From Pseudomonadota bacterium (GTDB lineage Bacteria > Desulfobacterota > Desulfobulbia > Desulfobulbales > Desulfocapsaceae), in the NCBI GenBank assembly GCA_018820855.1, contig JAHJNL010000074.1:1-64000 (forward strand): a stretch of DNA of 64,000 nt, read 5' to 3'. The notes below the pieces were generated by a model. The model saw only the letters and a list, made by a program, of their open reading frames with translations. It did no database searches and was not told where the DNA came from. Positions 10,337 through 20,316 of this stretch are shown here, piece by piece (within the stretch, counting starts at the first letter, position 1; every line of letters starts with the position of its first letter). Made by a program: the position numbers and the translations under genes.

Positions 10337-11617
10337 CTATTGTAAAAGAGAAACCACCATCTCTGCCTGTTTTCTTGCTGCACCCTGCTGGGCCCGGGCA
10401 AGCTCACCTGCCCGCCGGCAAGCCAGACTGTACTCCTGCTGATGCTCTCTGAAAAACTCTATTTTTTCTTTCAAGGCAAAAGCATCACGAACCATAAATC
10501 CGGCGCCCGCCTCTTCCAGCATGACTGTCGCATCTCTGAAATCACTCATATTAGGCCCGTAAAAAACAGCCTTGCTCCAGAGCGCGACCTCCATCACATT
10601 ATGACCCCCTCGGAGAACGAGACTGCCGCCGCAGAAGACATAGTCAGCCACGGAATAAAGCATGGCAAGTTCGCCCATGCAATCGACAAGGACCAGATCT
10701 GCCTGCCTGACCTGCCCTTTTTCCAGATCGCTGAACAGGTCAAAGTGATACCCCTTTTGCTCAAGCATCAGCCGGAGCTGAGGAAGACGCTCTAAATGAC
10801 GAGGGGCAAGGATCAGAAGTTGCCTTCCTTTCTCCAGGCCATCATCAAGGAGAGACAACAGCTGTTCTTCTTCGTTGCCGTGGGTGGAACCGGCAATCAG
10901 CACCTCGCATCCGGATTCAATACCAAGCAAGGATCGATACCTGGCTGTTACTGCAGTCTGGTCAGGAGGCAGGGCCAAATCATATTTTACATTTCCCAGG
11001 ACCTGAACCCTTCCGGGGTCCATGCCAAGTCCGACATAGCGTTCTCTGTCGGCTGAGCTGATCACTGCCATTTGCTCAAAGTGCACCAGGATTCGTGCCA
11101 TGAAGCGTCGAATCTTTCGATAGCTCCCATAGGAACTCTTGGACATGCGTCCGTTGACCAGTGCCAGTTGCCGCCCTCTCTGAATAATCTTTTTCAAGAT
11201 AAGCGGCCAGAGTTCGGTTTCGATGCAGACATAAAGATCCGGGTCAATGGCGGCAAGACTTCTGTCTACAATCAGAGGGACATCCAGCGGAGCCAGGACA
11301 CAGGTAACGTCCTTTCCCAGGAATTTTTCTGCTACCAGTCTACCTTGAACTGTCATGGTAGACAGGACAAAGTCAGCCCCAGGAAGCAATCGACGAATCT
11401 CGGGAATAATGGCTCGAGCCGCCTGCACCTCACCCACCGAAGAGGCATGAAGCCATATCCTGACATTCCCCTCGGCTTTTTTGTTCAGCTCCGGATAAAC
11501 ACCCAGCCTCTGTCCGAGCCCGTCCCGATGTCGACCGCTAACAAACGAAAAAACCAAAAAAAATGGAAAAATGAGAAGGAAAAGCGTACAGGTAATCACC
11601 TGATAAAAAATGTACAA
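10337..11617 (-). CDS. waaA: 3-deoxy-D-manno-octulosonic acid (Kdo) transferase
   Basis: WaaA/KdtA adds Kdo to lipid A precursor at the cytoplasmic face of the inner membrane and is a marker of an LPS-containing outer membrane. An N-terminal membrane anchor is followed by the glycosyltransferase signatures LHASSVGEVQAA, STMTVQGR, ETELWP, NGRMS and the C-terminal GGSLVLRGGHNVMEVALW. The frame is open to 11677, but I prefer the TTG at 11615-11617: GGAGGAG lies 9 nt upstream and the resulting N-terminus (YIFYQVI then a hydrophobic anchor) fits the family. This gives 426 aa. A G6/C6 hairpin lies just upstream (about 11648-11662). Confidence 0.93.
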   Translation of the reverse strand: MYIFYQVITCTLFLLIFPFFLVFSFVSGRHRDGLGQRLGVYPELNKKAEGNVRIWLHASSVGEVQAARAIIPEIRRLLPGADFVLSTMTVQGRLVAEKFLGKDVTCVLAPLDVPLIVDRSLAAIDPDLYVCIETELWPLILKKIIQRGRQLALVNGRMSKSSYGSYRKIRRFMARILVHFEQMAVISSADRERYVGLGMDPGRVQVLGNVKYDLALPPDQTAVTARYRSLLGIESGCEVLIAGSTHGNEEEQLLSLLDDGLEKGRQLLILAPRHLERLPQLRLMLEQKGYHFDLFSDLEKGQVRQADLVLVDCMGELAMLYSVADYVFCGGSLVLRGGHNVMEVALWSKAVFYGPNMSDFRDATVMLEEAGAGFMVRDAFALKEKIEFFREHQQEYSLACRRAGELARAQQGAARKQAEMVVSLLQ

Positions 11618-11902
11618 TCTCAGCCTCTCCTCCAAACAGAACCTCTTGGGGGGCTCCCCCCCATACACACAAGACAAACAGCGCAGACAAAATCACGACA
11701 TTAAACTCAGAAAAAAGAGATGAGTCAACAGGAATCGGGTTTTCCTTCTCAAAACCCCGTTAAATGACGACGATAGAGATGTAAGCTTGCCCTTCTCCTT
11801 ATTTTTATTCTTGGATTTTCCTTCCAATTTGGTATTCATAGGTACTATATAGCAAAGGTTTCAAACTTTTCTTACCTTTCCCCCTTTCCAGAAGGAGTAT
11901 TC

Positions 11903-12934
<1,032 letters not shown>

Positions 12935-12958
12935 CAATAGCTGAAAGCTGAAAAAGCT

Positions 12959-13004
12959 ACAACAAAGGCCTGGCTGGAGCAAATTCCGACCGGGCCTTTG
13001 TTGT
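12959..13004 (+). terminator. Rho-independent-like hairpin after the PPIase gene
   Basis: A perfect 12-bp inverted repeat (12959-12970 and 12993-13004), GC-rich at its top and T-rich on the 3' arm, lies 24 nt after the stop codon. The 3' arm ends TTTGTTGTGT, which is a weak U tract. Confidence 0.7.
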
Positions 13005-13066
13005 GTTCTGCAGAACCGTTGATTGTCCATAAACGGACAGGCACTAACTAACACGAGAAAAAAGAA

Positions 13067-13879
13067 ATGCTGGTTATCTTTTGCGAAGAATGCGGTGGCA
13101 AAAACATTATTGACCAGAAGACGCTGCAGGAGCTGGAAAAACGTTCCATTGCTTGTCAGATCTGCAAAAGTCATATTTCCCGGGAGACTGTTATCTCCTA
13201 CTCAGGATCGGGCAACAGTGTTGATACCAAGAACATACAGCTGCTCTTTATTGATGACGAATCCCTCTTTCTGCAAGCAATGCAGGCTTCCATGAAAAAG
13301 GATTATTCGGTAAGCGTCGCCCTGTCAGGAACAGAAGGGATCCGACTGGCTGAAGAGATAGCCCCAGACCTCATATTTCTTGATGTAAACATGCCTGGCA
13401 TGAGTGGCTACGAGGTCTGCAGCCGACTCAAAAACAGCAAAAAGCTCCGGCACATACCGATCATCTTTGTTTCTGCAGGAACAGACAGTGATGATGAACG
13501 CAAAGGACTGAGCCTTGGAGCCGTTGATTACATAAGTAAACCGATTGACCTGCCGATCTTTCACGCCCGGGTGGCAATGCATATCCGACTGAAAAAAATC
13601 CAGGACGCCCATCAACAAGAGGTGCAGAAGTATCAGGACATCATCGCCTCAATGAAAAAAAACAGGGAAAAGGATCCGGCACACAAATACATTATCACCA
13701 ATCTCCCTGAAATCAGAAAGCTTGTAACACTCCTCACCATAAGTGTTGACTCGATCACAGCCATTTATAAAGATGACAAACGGCTCGCCGAATTCAACAG
13801 CTACATCAGTAACTCCGCTCACAAGTTAAAAGATATGCTGGAAGAACTGCAGAAGATAAAAAAGGACGACAGCCTCTAA
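13067..13879 (+). CDS. Response regulator with N-terminal zinc ribbon and helical tail
   Basis: The 270-aa protein begins with a small CxxC...CxxC module (Cys at residues 6, 9, 30 and 33), likely zinc binding. A receiver domain follows (about 60-180) with LLFIDDES at the acidic pocket, the phosphoacceptor Asp in FLDVNMPGMSG, and the conserved Lys in YISKPIDL. The remaining 90 residues are helical and charged with no recognised output domain. Output is probably by protein-protein contact. It converges tail to tail with the big hybrid kinase (13876-17229) with a 4-nt overlap, and an HD-GYP regulator lies beyond that, so all three may belong to one signalling pathway. The ATG at 13067 has only a weak purine-rich SD. 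Confidence 0.8.
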   Translation: MLVIFCEECGGKNIIDQKTLQELEKRSIACQICKSHISRETVISYSGSGNSVDTKNIQLLFIDDESLFLQAMQASMKKDYSVSVALSGTEGIRLAEEIAPDLIFLDVNMPGMSGYEVCSRLKNSKKLRHIPIIFVSAGTDSDDERKGLSLGAVDYISKPIDLPIFHARVAMHIRLKKIQDAHQQEVQKYQDIIASMKKNREKDPAHKYIITNLPEIRKLVTLLTISVDSITAIYKDDKRLAEFNSYISNSAHKLKDMLEELQKIKKDDSL

Positions 13880-16800
13880 CGCTCATCTCCACTCATCTGC
13901 AAACTGTTTTCCTCGTCATAGATTCGAGCCATCAGGAACTCGCTTCCCTGTTCATTCAGGACTTCCTGTACCGCATTCACAAGCTCAGGCCCCCGCACAG
14001 GCTTAAAGACATAACGGCGAATCCCCATGGCCAGGGCATCCCTTTCTGACATCACACTGGAATACCCGGTACACATAATCACCGGAATCTTCGGATCTAT
14101 CTGCATCACCGCAACTGCCAATTCAGCCCCGGTCAGCTCAGGCATGGTTTGATCGGTAATCAGAAGATCAAAACGCCGGGGTTCCCTGCGCACCGCTTTG
14201 AGTGCCTCCTGGCTTGATGTCATTTCTGTTACCCTGTACCCGAGATGACGCAAGAAACGGCCAAAAAACTGAACCAGCATCGGATCATCGTCAACAACGA
14301 GAATTTCTTCACTACCGCAGCACCCTTCCCTACCAGAATAGTTACATTCAACAGGTTGACTTTCCTCAATATTATCGATTGCCGGCAGGTACACCCGAAA
14401 AACACTGCCGGCCCCGAGTGTGCTCTCGACTTCAACAACACCTTTAAAGTCCTGTACTATTCCATGCAGGACTGCCAGGCCCAGGCCTGTCCCCTCGCCA
14501 ACTTCCTTGGTACTGAAGAAGGGATCAAAAATCCGTTCACGGGTTTCTTTAGACATTCCCTGTCCGGTATCACTGACCTGAAGGACAATATAGCTCCCTG
14601 GCAGATCTTCACCACCGAAGGTTGTTCTCTCCGCAGCATCCAGACGCCGAAGGGTGATTCGCAACACGCCCTTTTCTCCCTCCATGGCCTGGAAGGCATT
14701 GGTACAGAGGTTGATCAGAATCTGATGAATCTTGATGGGATCTGCCTCGATCATACCGGCATTTTCATCAAGTTCTTCCTCTATGGTCACCGTGCTCGGC
14801 AGGGTGGAATGAAGCATCTTCGCCACCTCCCTGGCAATAGAGTAGGGCTCCACAGGTTGAAGGAGGTGTACTCTTTTACGACTGAAGCTGAGGATCTGGC
14901 CCACCAGATCCTTGGCCCTGGCTGCTGCCTGCAAAACCTGATCCATGTCATTCCTGGAGGGACTATCAACAGCAAGGTCCTCTCGCACAAACTCGGAAAA
15001 GCCGATTATGGCAGTAAGAATATTATTGAAATCATGGGCAATGCCCCCGGCCAACGTACCGATGGCCTCCATCTTATGGACCTGGTAAAGCTCCTCTTCA
15101 AGCTGCTTCTGCGCAGTAATATCTCTGGCAATATGCACCAGGTATTCCACCTTGCCATCGGCTGCCAGGAGCGGAGAAGAAGAGATATGGAATACTTTTT
15201 GTAAATTCTCATGCCGGATAATGGGCGGATATTCTCCGATCTGCCCGGCAACACTCAACATGGGGCATCCCTCACATGGCCGGTTCTGGCCGCGAAAAAC
15301 CTCATGGCAGTATCTGCCGACCAATCCACCACGTTCCACCTGAAAAAAGTCCTCCGCAGCCTTGTTGGCACGAATTATATGCATATCAAAATCCTGAATG
15401 GTGATCAGGTCTGAGATGGCATCAAAGGTCCGTTCCCACTTCTCTCTACTCCGGCGCAGCCTGTCTTCCACCGCCCTCTGTTCGCTCAGGTCATGCCGGC
15501 GCATAAAAATACTGAGAGGTTTCTGATCGCTGTCCCTGACTATGGTCACAGTGATTTCCAATGGCACCCCTGTAGAATTTTCCGGATGATTGGCTTCCAG
15601 AACAATACGGGTATCCTGCAACTTTTCCTGGGCCTGGCAGACCTGGCAGGGCACAGCTTCGCCCTGGGGATGAACTATATCTACGATATGACGTCCCAGG
15701 ACAGTCTCAGCATCTGCGCCCACCATTTTATAAAAGGCCTTGTTCGCCTGAACAAGACGTCTATCCAGATTCAGGATGTAGATGGCATCCACCTCAGTAT
15801 CCATGGCCAGCTCCAGCGTTTCTGTTGCCTGTTTATAGATAGTGAGATTACGACTTATGCCGATAACTCCGATCAGACTCTTATCCGGTCCCTGATAAGG
15901 CATTTTATGGGTATGCATATATAACAGGGAGTTTTCCAACTCAAGCCAGTTCTCATAGGTATATGGCCTACCGTTATGTATGGTCTCCTGATCATGGACA
16001 CTAAAAAATTCTGCAAGCCCCGGCTGAAAAAGCTCCGAATCGGTATGACCGACAATGGATTCCTTTTCATATCCTGTCAGATCGGCAAAGGCCTTATTAC
16101 AGCCGAGATAGGTACCGGACCTGTCTTTATAAAAAATGAGATCCTGGACAGAATCGATCATGCACTCAAGAAATATCTTTGCCTCCTTATATAAATTCTC
16201 CGCCTCCGTACGTTTTATCATTTCCCTGCTCATGGCGACCAGCAGCTTATTGAAACTGAGATGGAGGGCCGCAAATCCCAACACCAGGAGACAGATCGTA
16301 AAAAGAATGGTTTTATGGAGAAATATTCGCTTATTTTCTATAAGCTGGGTTACATCCTGGAGAATAATCATGCCGCCGATCAGCCTGCCGCCTAAATCAT
16401 TGAAGGCCGGATGGATGTGAACGATATAATATTTCCCCTCTATTTCAACCGGCCTGTGTAATTCCTCAGACATAACCATATCTCGGGGTATTTTGTCATA
16501 AATTGGATCACCATGACTGTTGAGAACCAAATGATCACGCTCAACCATGGGAAATTTGTCAAAAGCATACGCTTTCTCCCATTCCTCCTTTATAAAATAA
16601 GTGGTCGCCTGCAGACGCAGATGCTCCTGCACAACATCAACGGCCAGGTGCATATTCAGATAAAACCCCACAACTCCCACACAGTTTCCCTGATAATACA
16701 CCGGACCCAAGATCCGGATAACTCCACCATAGGCACAGACTAGAAACTCGGAAAACACCCTCTTCTCTTCTTGGACTCTCTGCAGCGAAGACCTTATAAT

Positions 16801-17229
16801 TCCCTGTTCATCATCCTGGCACTCCAGATCATGCATATGGAGAAAAGAACGCCCGTCAGGAAGGTAAAAATGCAGGTTACTGAACGAGCTGTTTTCTTTT
16901 TTCAAGACATTGAATCTGGGGAGGGTCAACTCGTAGAGACGCTCACGATCACGCTCTGCAAAGGCCTTGATAATTCCCGTATTGAGCTGAGTAAAGGCCA
17001 ATAATCTCTTTTCATAGTAGAGAAATGAACGGTTACGGATATGGCTTATGCTGTTACTGATATCCTCTTCTGTTTTATTGATCACCAAATCAATGGTCTG
17101 ATTGTGTTGGTTGACACCATAATAGAAAAATGAAAGAGAGATGAAAAAAATGATCGCGGAGACAATGAACAAAGCCTTGGCTCGGTAACCCATCTGCCAA
17201 ATCAGATTGAACGTTGCTTTTCCTGCCAT
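13876..17229 (-). CDS. Hybrid PAS sensor histidine kinase with receiver domain
   Basis: The 1117-aa multidomain sensor has, in order: TM1 (about 18-38), a periplasmic Cache-like sensor (about 40-300), TM2 (about 307-326), three PAS domains (about 350-715), a HisKA dimerisation domain with the phosphorylated His in GGIAHDFNNILTAIIGF, HATPase_c (NLCTNAFQAM and GTGLGLAVLHG), and a C-terminal receiver with Asp in LLITDQTMPE. The third PAS carries CHEVFRGQNRPCEGCPM, a Cys pattern common in PAS sensors of anaerobes. Its start overlaps the end of the HD-GYP regulator gene by 28 nt, so the two are co-transcribed and probably functionally paired. The ligand is unknown. Confidence 0.9.
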   Translation of the reverse strand: MAGKATFNLIWQMGYRAKALFIVSAIIFFISLSFFYYGVNQHNQTIDLVINKTEEDISNSISHIRNRSFLYYEKRLLAFTQLNTGIIKAFAERDRERLYELTLPRFNVLKKENSSFSNLHFYLPDGRSFLHMHDLECQDDEQGIIRSSLQRVQEEKRVFSEFLVCAYGGVIRILGPVYYQGNCVGVVGFYLNMHLAVDVVQEHLRLQATTYFIKEEWEKAYAFDKFPMVERDHLVLNSHGDPIYDKIPRDMVMSEELHRPVEIEGKYYIVHIHPAFNDLGGRLIGGMIILQDVTQLIENKRIFLHKTILFTICLLVLGFAALHLSFNKLLVAMSREMIKRTEAENLYKEAKIFLECMIDSVQDLIFYKDRSGTYLGCNKAFADLTGYEKESIVGHTDSELFQPGLAEFFSVHDQETIHNGRPYTYENWLELENSLLYMHTHKMPYQGPDKSLIGVIGISRNLTIYKQATETLELAMDTEVDAIYILNLDRRLVQANKAFYKMVGADAETVLGRHIVDIVHPQGEAVPCQVCQAQEKLQDTRIVLEANHPENSTGVPLEITVTIVRDSDQKPLSIFMRRHDLSEQRAVEDRLRRSREKWERTFDAISDLITIQDFDMHIIRANKAAEDFFQVERGGLVGRYCHEVFRGQNRPCEGCPMLSVAGQIGEYPPIIRHENLQKVFHISSSPLLAADGKVEYLVHIARDITAQKQLEEELYQVHKMEAIGTLAGGIAHDFNNILTAIIGFSEFVREDLAVDSPSRNDMDQVLQAAARAKDLVGQILSFSRKRVHLLQPVEPYSIAREVAKMLHSTLPSTVTIEEELDENAGMIEADPIKIHQILINLCTNAFQAMEGEKGVLRITLRRLDAAERTTFGGEDLPGSYIVLQVSDTGQGMSKETRERIFDPFFSTKEVGEGTGLGLAVLHGIVQDFKGVVEVESTLGAGSVFRVYLPAIDNIEESQPVECNYSGREGCCGSEEILVVDDDPMLVQFFGRFLRHLGYRVTEMTSSQEALKAVRREPRRFDLLITDQTMPELTGAELAVAVMQIDPKIPVIMCTGYSSVMSERDALAMGIRRYVFKPVRGPELVNAVQEVLNEQGSEFLMARIYDEENSLQMSGDER

Positions 17230-18464
17230 AAATGGACTCCTGTTCTGATTTCCTTTAACTCGTCCCCGATAAACAAACTGCCGTCCGGCATGAGATTCTT
17301 GAGCTGTTCCTTCTTTTCCCTCATCTTGTAGCGGGCGCAGGCCTTGAAATTGGTACAGCAGTACTGCATTTCATAGGCCTGGGAGACACTATTCTCTTTA
17401 ATCCGGGCAAACACCTCACAGACAGAAAGTAAGGGACAGGGCTTCTCATCATGGCATCCCTCCATCAACTCAACAAATTTTTCGGCCAATACAGGATCAA
17501 ACTGCCTGCCTGCATTTTTTTCAATTTCTGCAAGAGCATCTCTGTAATTCATACTCTTCCGGTAGGGTCGATCGGACGTCATGGCATCATAACTGTCAGC
17601 AACGGCGATAATCCGTGAATAGAGGGGGATAGCCTCACCAACCAGTCCATCCGGATACCCTTTCCCATCAAAACGTTCATGATGATGACGGATGATATGG
17701 ACAATATTGTTCATTCGCCCATTAAATCCCATGGGACGCAGGATACGCGCACCCTGATCGGGATGTTTTTTAATGATGGCAAATTCTTCTTCTGTAAGTC
17801 GTCCGACCTTAAGGAGAATGGAATCAGGAACTCCTATCTTTCCGATATCATGCAGCATACCACTCAAACGAAGAAGTTCCAGATCCATTGTCGTATCGTT
17901 GAGATGTTCAGCCAACTGCAGAGAAAGATTTGTCACCCTCCGGGCATGACCGTGGGTGTACTTATCCTTTTCATTAAGGGACGTGGCCAGCGATTCAACA
18001 AGACGAAGAAAAAACAACCTTTCCTTCTCCTTACTTCGACCGAGTTCGGCAAGCAATGAGCGCTCTCTGAAGATGCGTTGAATTTTTGCCCGCAGTTCAT
18101 CGATCTCAAATGGCTTGCCGATAAAGTCGCTGGCACCGGCAGTAATAAGATCAGAAAAACTATACTGATTGCCATAGGCGGAAATGATAAGGACATCGGT
18201 ATCAGCATGCTGTTGTTTAATACAACGCAGGAGTGTCATCCCATCCATGACCGGCATCATAATATCGCTGATTACCAGAGCATAGGAATGATTTTTCAAC
18301 AATTCCAAAGCTTCTTCACCATTCCCCGCCAGATCAACGTTAAAACCTAAACGGCGCGTATGACGATACAGCAAGGTGAGGATATTTTTATCATCATCAA
18401 CCAGAAGAATTCTATCGGGCAACCCATTGCTCTCAATTCTGTTTTGCTTGGAATCATGTAACAC
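17202..18464 (-). CDS. Response regulator with HD-GYP c-di-GMP phosphodiesterase domain
   Basis: A receiver domain (Asp in LVISDIMMPVMDG, Lys in FIGKPFEID) is joined to an HD-GYP domain with MLHDIGKIGVPD and HHERFDGKGYPDG. The metal ligands and the GYP triad are intact, so it should hydrolyse cyclic di-GMP. A Cys-rich C-terminal extension follows, including CPLLSVC and CCTNFKAC, perhaps a metal-binding or redox module. The frame is open to a GTG at 18503, but I prefer GTG 18462-18464, because GGGAGG lies about 6 nt upstream and because the 18503 start would lie inside a perfect inverted repeat. ATG 18482 is another option. The gene is first in a two-gene operon with the hybrid kinase. Confidence 0.88.
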   Translation of the reverse strand: MLHDSKQNRIESNGLPDRILLVDDDKNILTLLYRHTRRLGFNVDLAGNGEEALELLKNHSYALVISDIMMPVMDGMTLLRCIKQQHADTDVLIISAYGNQYSFSDLITAGASDFIGKPFEIDELRAKIQRIFRERSLLAELGRSKEKERLFFLRLVESLATSLNEKDKYTHGHARRVTNLSLQLAEHLNDTTMDLELLRLSGMLHDIGKIGVPDSILLKVGRLTEEEFAIIKKHPDQGARILRPMGFNGRMNNIVHIIRHHHERFDGKGYPDGLVGEAIPLYSRIIAVADSYDAMTSDRPYRKSMNYRDALAEIEKNAGRQFDPVLAEKFVELMEGCHDEKPCPLLSVCEVFARIKENSVSQAYEMQYCCTNFKACARYKMREKKEQLKNLMPDGSLFIGDELKEIRTGVHLWQEKQRSI

Positions 18465-18490
18465 CTGACACCCTCCCGCCATTGCCTGAA

Positions 18491-18547
18491 TGGACAAATG
18501 CACACTTCACTCTTTTGACCCTACCACTCATGCTGTGCATTTGTCCA
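18491..18547. promoter_or_regulatory. Perfect 14-bp inverted repeat upstream of the HD-GYP regulator
   Basis: TGGACAAATGCACA at 18491-18504 is exactly mirrored by its reverse complement at 18534-18547, with a 29-nt spacer. It sits just upstream of the preferred start of the HD-GYP gene and is flanked by an A9 run on the plus strand. It could be an operator, or an RNA hairpin in the 5' leader. No known regulator motif was recognised. Confidence 0.5.
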
Positions 18548-19158
18548 AAAAAAAATACACAGAAAGCATCTACCCATATAATTTTCTTCAGTTAATCAAT
18601 CATCCATTGCAAAATCGAACGATTCAACAGCTCTTCCTGAAAAAGAGAAGGACAAGGGAAAAGGACAGAGCAAAATGACGGCAACCGACAATCACCTGCT
18701 TACTGCAATAGAGATATGGCAGAAAAAGAAAGCACGCAGAGCCAATACAGTCAAGGCAGGCACCTTTCTCACTGCTGGCATTCTGGAATAAAAAATACAT
18801 CCCAGATGAGATGAATAGCTCCAAGCCCAATCATCTCTGGGCATTGTTGCTTTTAAGAAAACGAATGGATACAACTGAACAGGCTACTGAAATGTGGCCT
18901 GAAAAACAAGTTACTCTGGGCAGGACAGAATTCCCAACGGGAATGAAGAGAACCGCCCCCCTCTAAACTCTTCCTGAACCCAGAATAACAGGGCACCTGC
19001 CCCCCCCCAACCTGAGCATCAGAGAGGACAAGAAATAATATGTAACAATCATTGCTGCAGCAAAAGAGAATGGGCCACAGCGACTTTTCGACAGAAAATG
19101 AACAAAAAAACTTTCAACAGGCTGGGTGAAATGCCCATTTTCTAACGAGAAGCAACCT
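18548..19158. other. Non-coding stretch of about 610 bp downstream of trpS
   Basis: No conserved gene or RNA was recognised here. The only structured item is a possible 38-codon frame with a downstream hairpin (18675-18841, listed separately). A C10 tract occurs near 18999-19010. Other short frames have no recognisable product. Confidence 0.5.
18675..18791 (+). CDS. Possible small protein, 38 aa, unrecognised
   Basis: This is a short basic frame starting MTATDNHLLTAIEIW, with a run of Lys/Arg in the middle. AAGGA lies 9 nt before the ATG. Ten nt after the stop is an imperfect hairpin (arms 18801-18814 and 18831-18841, with a 3-nt bulge) followed by a T-rich stretch. The combination of SD, frame and hairpin is suggestive, but any of these can occur by chance. 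No homologue is known to me. Confidence 0.2.
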   Translation: MTATDNHLLTAIEIWQKKKARRANTVKAGTFLTAGILE

Positions 19159-20124
19159 TCAGTATTTCAATCCCACCCGCTCACGAACCAGATCCAGAGT
19201 CACCGTTGCCTTCTCCCGCGCCTGCGCTGCACCTTTGTGCAAGATGGCCCGAAGCATCTCCGGGTCTGCCAGGTATTCGGCTTTTTTCCGGCGAGCCTCG
19301 GCAAAATAGTCACTGAGCATATCGAAGAGCTCCAGCTTGATATAGCCATAGGCTGCGCCCCCGTTCACATACAAGTCCCGCACCTCCTGCAGCCGCTCAG
19401 GGCTGGCAAAGAGTTTGAACATGGCAAAAAGGTTGCATTTATCCGGGTCCTTAGGGGCTTCCACCGGAGTGGCATCGGTTTCAATGGCCATGATCTTTTT
19501 CTTCAGGGCCTTGCCTTCCAAAAAGATAGGAATGGTATTGCCGTAGGACTTGGACATCTTCTGTCCGTCGAGCCCGGGAACAGTGGCTGTAGTCTCGCTG
19601 ATGCCAGGCTCAGGAATCACAAACGTTTCGCCGAAAGTGCTATTAAATTTCTGGGCAATATCCCTTGCCACCTCCAGATGCTGTTTCTGATCCTTGCCCA
19701 CCGGTACCCGGTCTGCCTGATAGAGGAGGATATCGGCAGCCATGAGCATAGGATAGGAAAAGAGGCCGTGACTGGCATCAATTCCCTTGGCCACCTTGTC
19801 CTTGTAGGAATGGCAACGTTCCATGAGCCCCATGGGAGTCACAGTGGAAAGTATCCAGGTCAGCTCACAGACCTCGGGCACATCGGACTGCACCCAAAAG
19901 ATGCATTTATCCGGGTCCAGCCCCAACGCCAGGAAGTCAGCCGCTGCCTCCAGAGTGCCTGTGGCTAGTTTCTGTCGATCATGGACCGTAGTGAGGGCAT
20001 GAAGATCAACGATGAAGACATAGAGTTCTGACGTTTCCATGTTGGAAATCATGGTCTTCATCATTCCGAAATAGTTCCCTATGTGCAGCTGACCAGAGGG
20101 CTGGATACCTGATAGAATTTTCAT
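19159..20124 (-). CDS. trpS: Tryptophanyl-tRNA synthetase
   Basis: This is a class I aminoacyl-tRNA synthetase that charges tRNA-Trp. The 321-aa protein shows the HIGH-type motif in SGQLHIGNYFG, the tryptophan pocket region VDLHALTTVHD, and the KMSKS loop as GQKMSKSYGN. Length and motifs fit the bacterial TrpRS family. The start ATG at 20124 is directly followed by the conserved KILSGIQPSG. It lies 192 nt beyond the end of dnaK and is separated from it by an intrinsic terminator, so it has its own promoter somewhere in 20125-20229; none was recognised. Confidence 0.97.
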   Translation of the reverse strand: MKILSGIQPSGQLHIGNYFGMMKTMISNMETSELYVFIVDLHALTTVHDRQKLATGTLEAAADFLALGLDPDKCIFWVQSDVPEVCELTWILSTVTPMGLMERCHSYKDKVAKGIDASHGLFSYPMLMAADILLYQADRVPVGKDQKQHLEVARDIAQKFNSTFGETFVIPEPGISETTATVPGLDGQKMSKSYGNTIPIFLEGKALKKKIMAIETDATPVEAPKDPDKCNLFAMFKLFASPERLQEVRDLYVNGGAAYGYIKLELFDMLSDYFAEARRKKAEYLADPEMLRAILHKGAAQAREKATVTLDLVRERVGLKY

Positions 20125-20229
20125 AGTTACAAGGTCTATATGTTTAAGTTTTCAGTTTTACCCTGAGGGCATAATTCAGTTTTCACTGTGGTGCCGCATA
20201 CTACTCCACTTGTAAACCTGATCAAACCG

Positions 20230-20267
20230 AAAAAAAAGGGGGAATCCGAATTAATTCGAATTCCCCC
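20230..20267 (-). terminator. Intrinsic terminator of dnaK
   Basis: Read on the minus strand, a GGGGGAATTCG...GGATTCCCCC hairpin (plus positions 20238-20267) is followed by eight T residues (20230-20237). It lies 50 nt after the dnaK stop codon. Stem, spacing and T-run all fit a rho-independent terminator. Confidence 0.92.
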
Positions 20268-20316
20268 TTGATCTTTGCCTGTTCAGGCACTGTATCTTAC
20301 TGCTTGTTCAGCAGAA

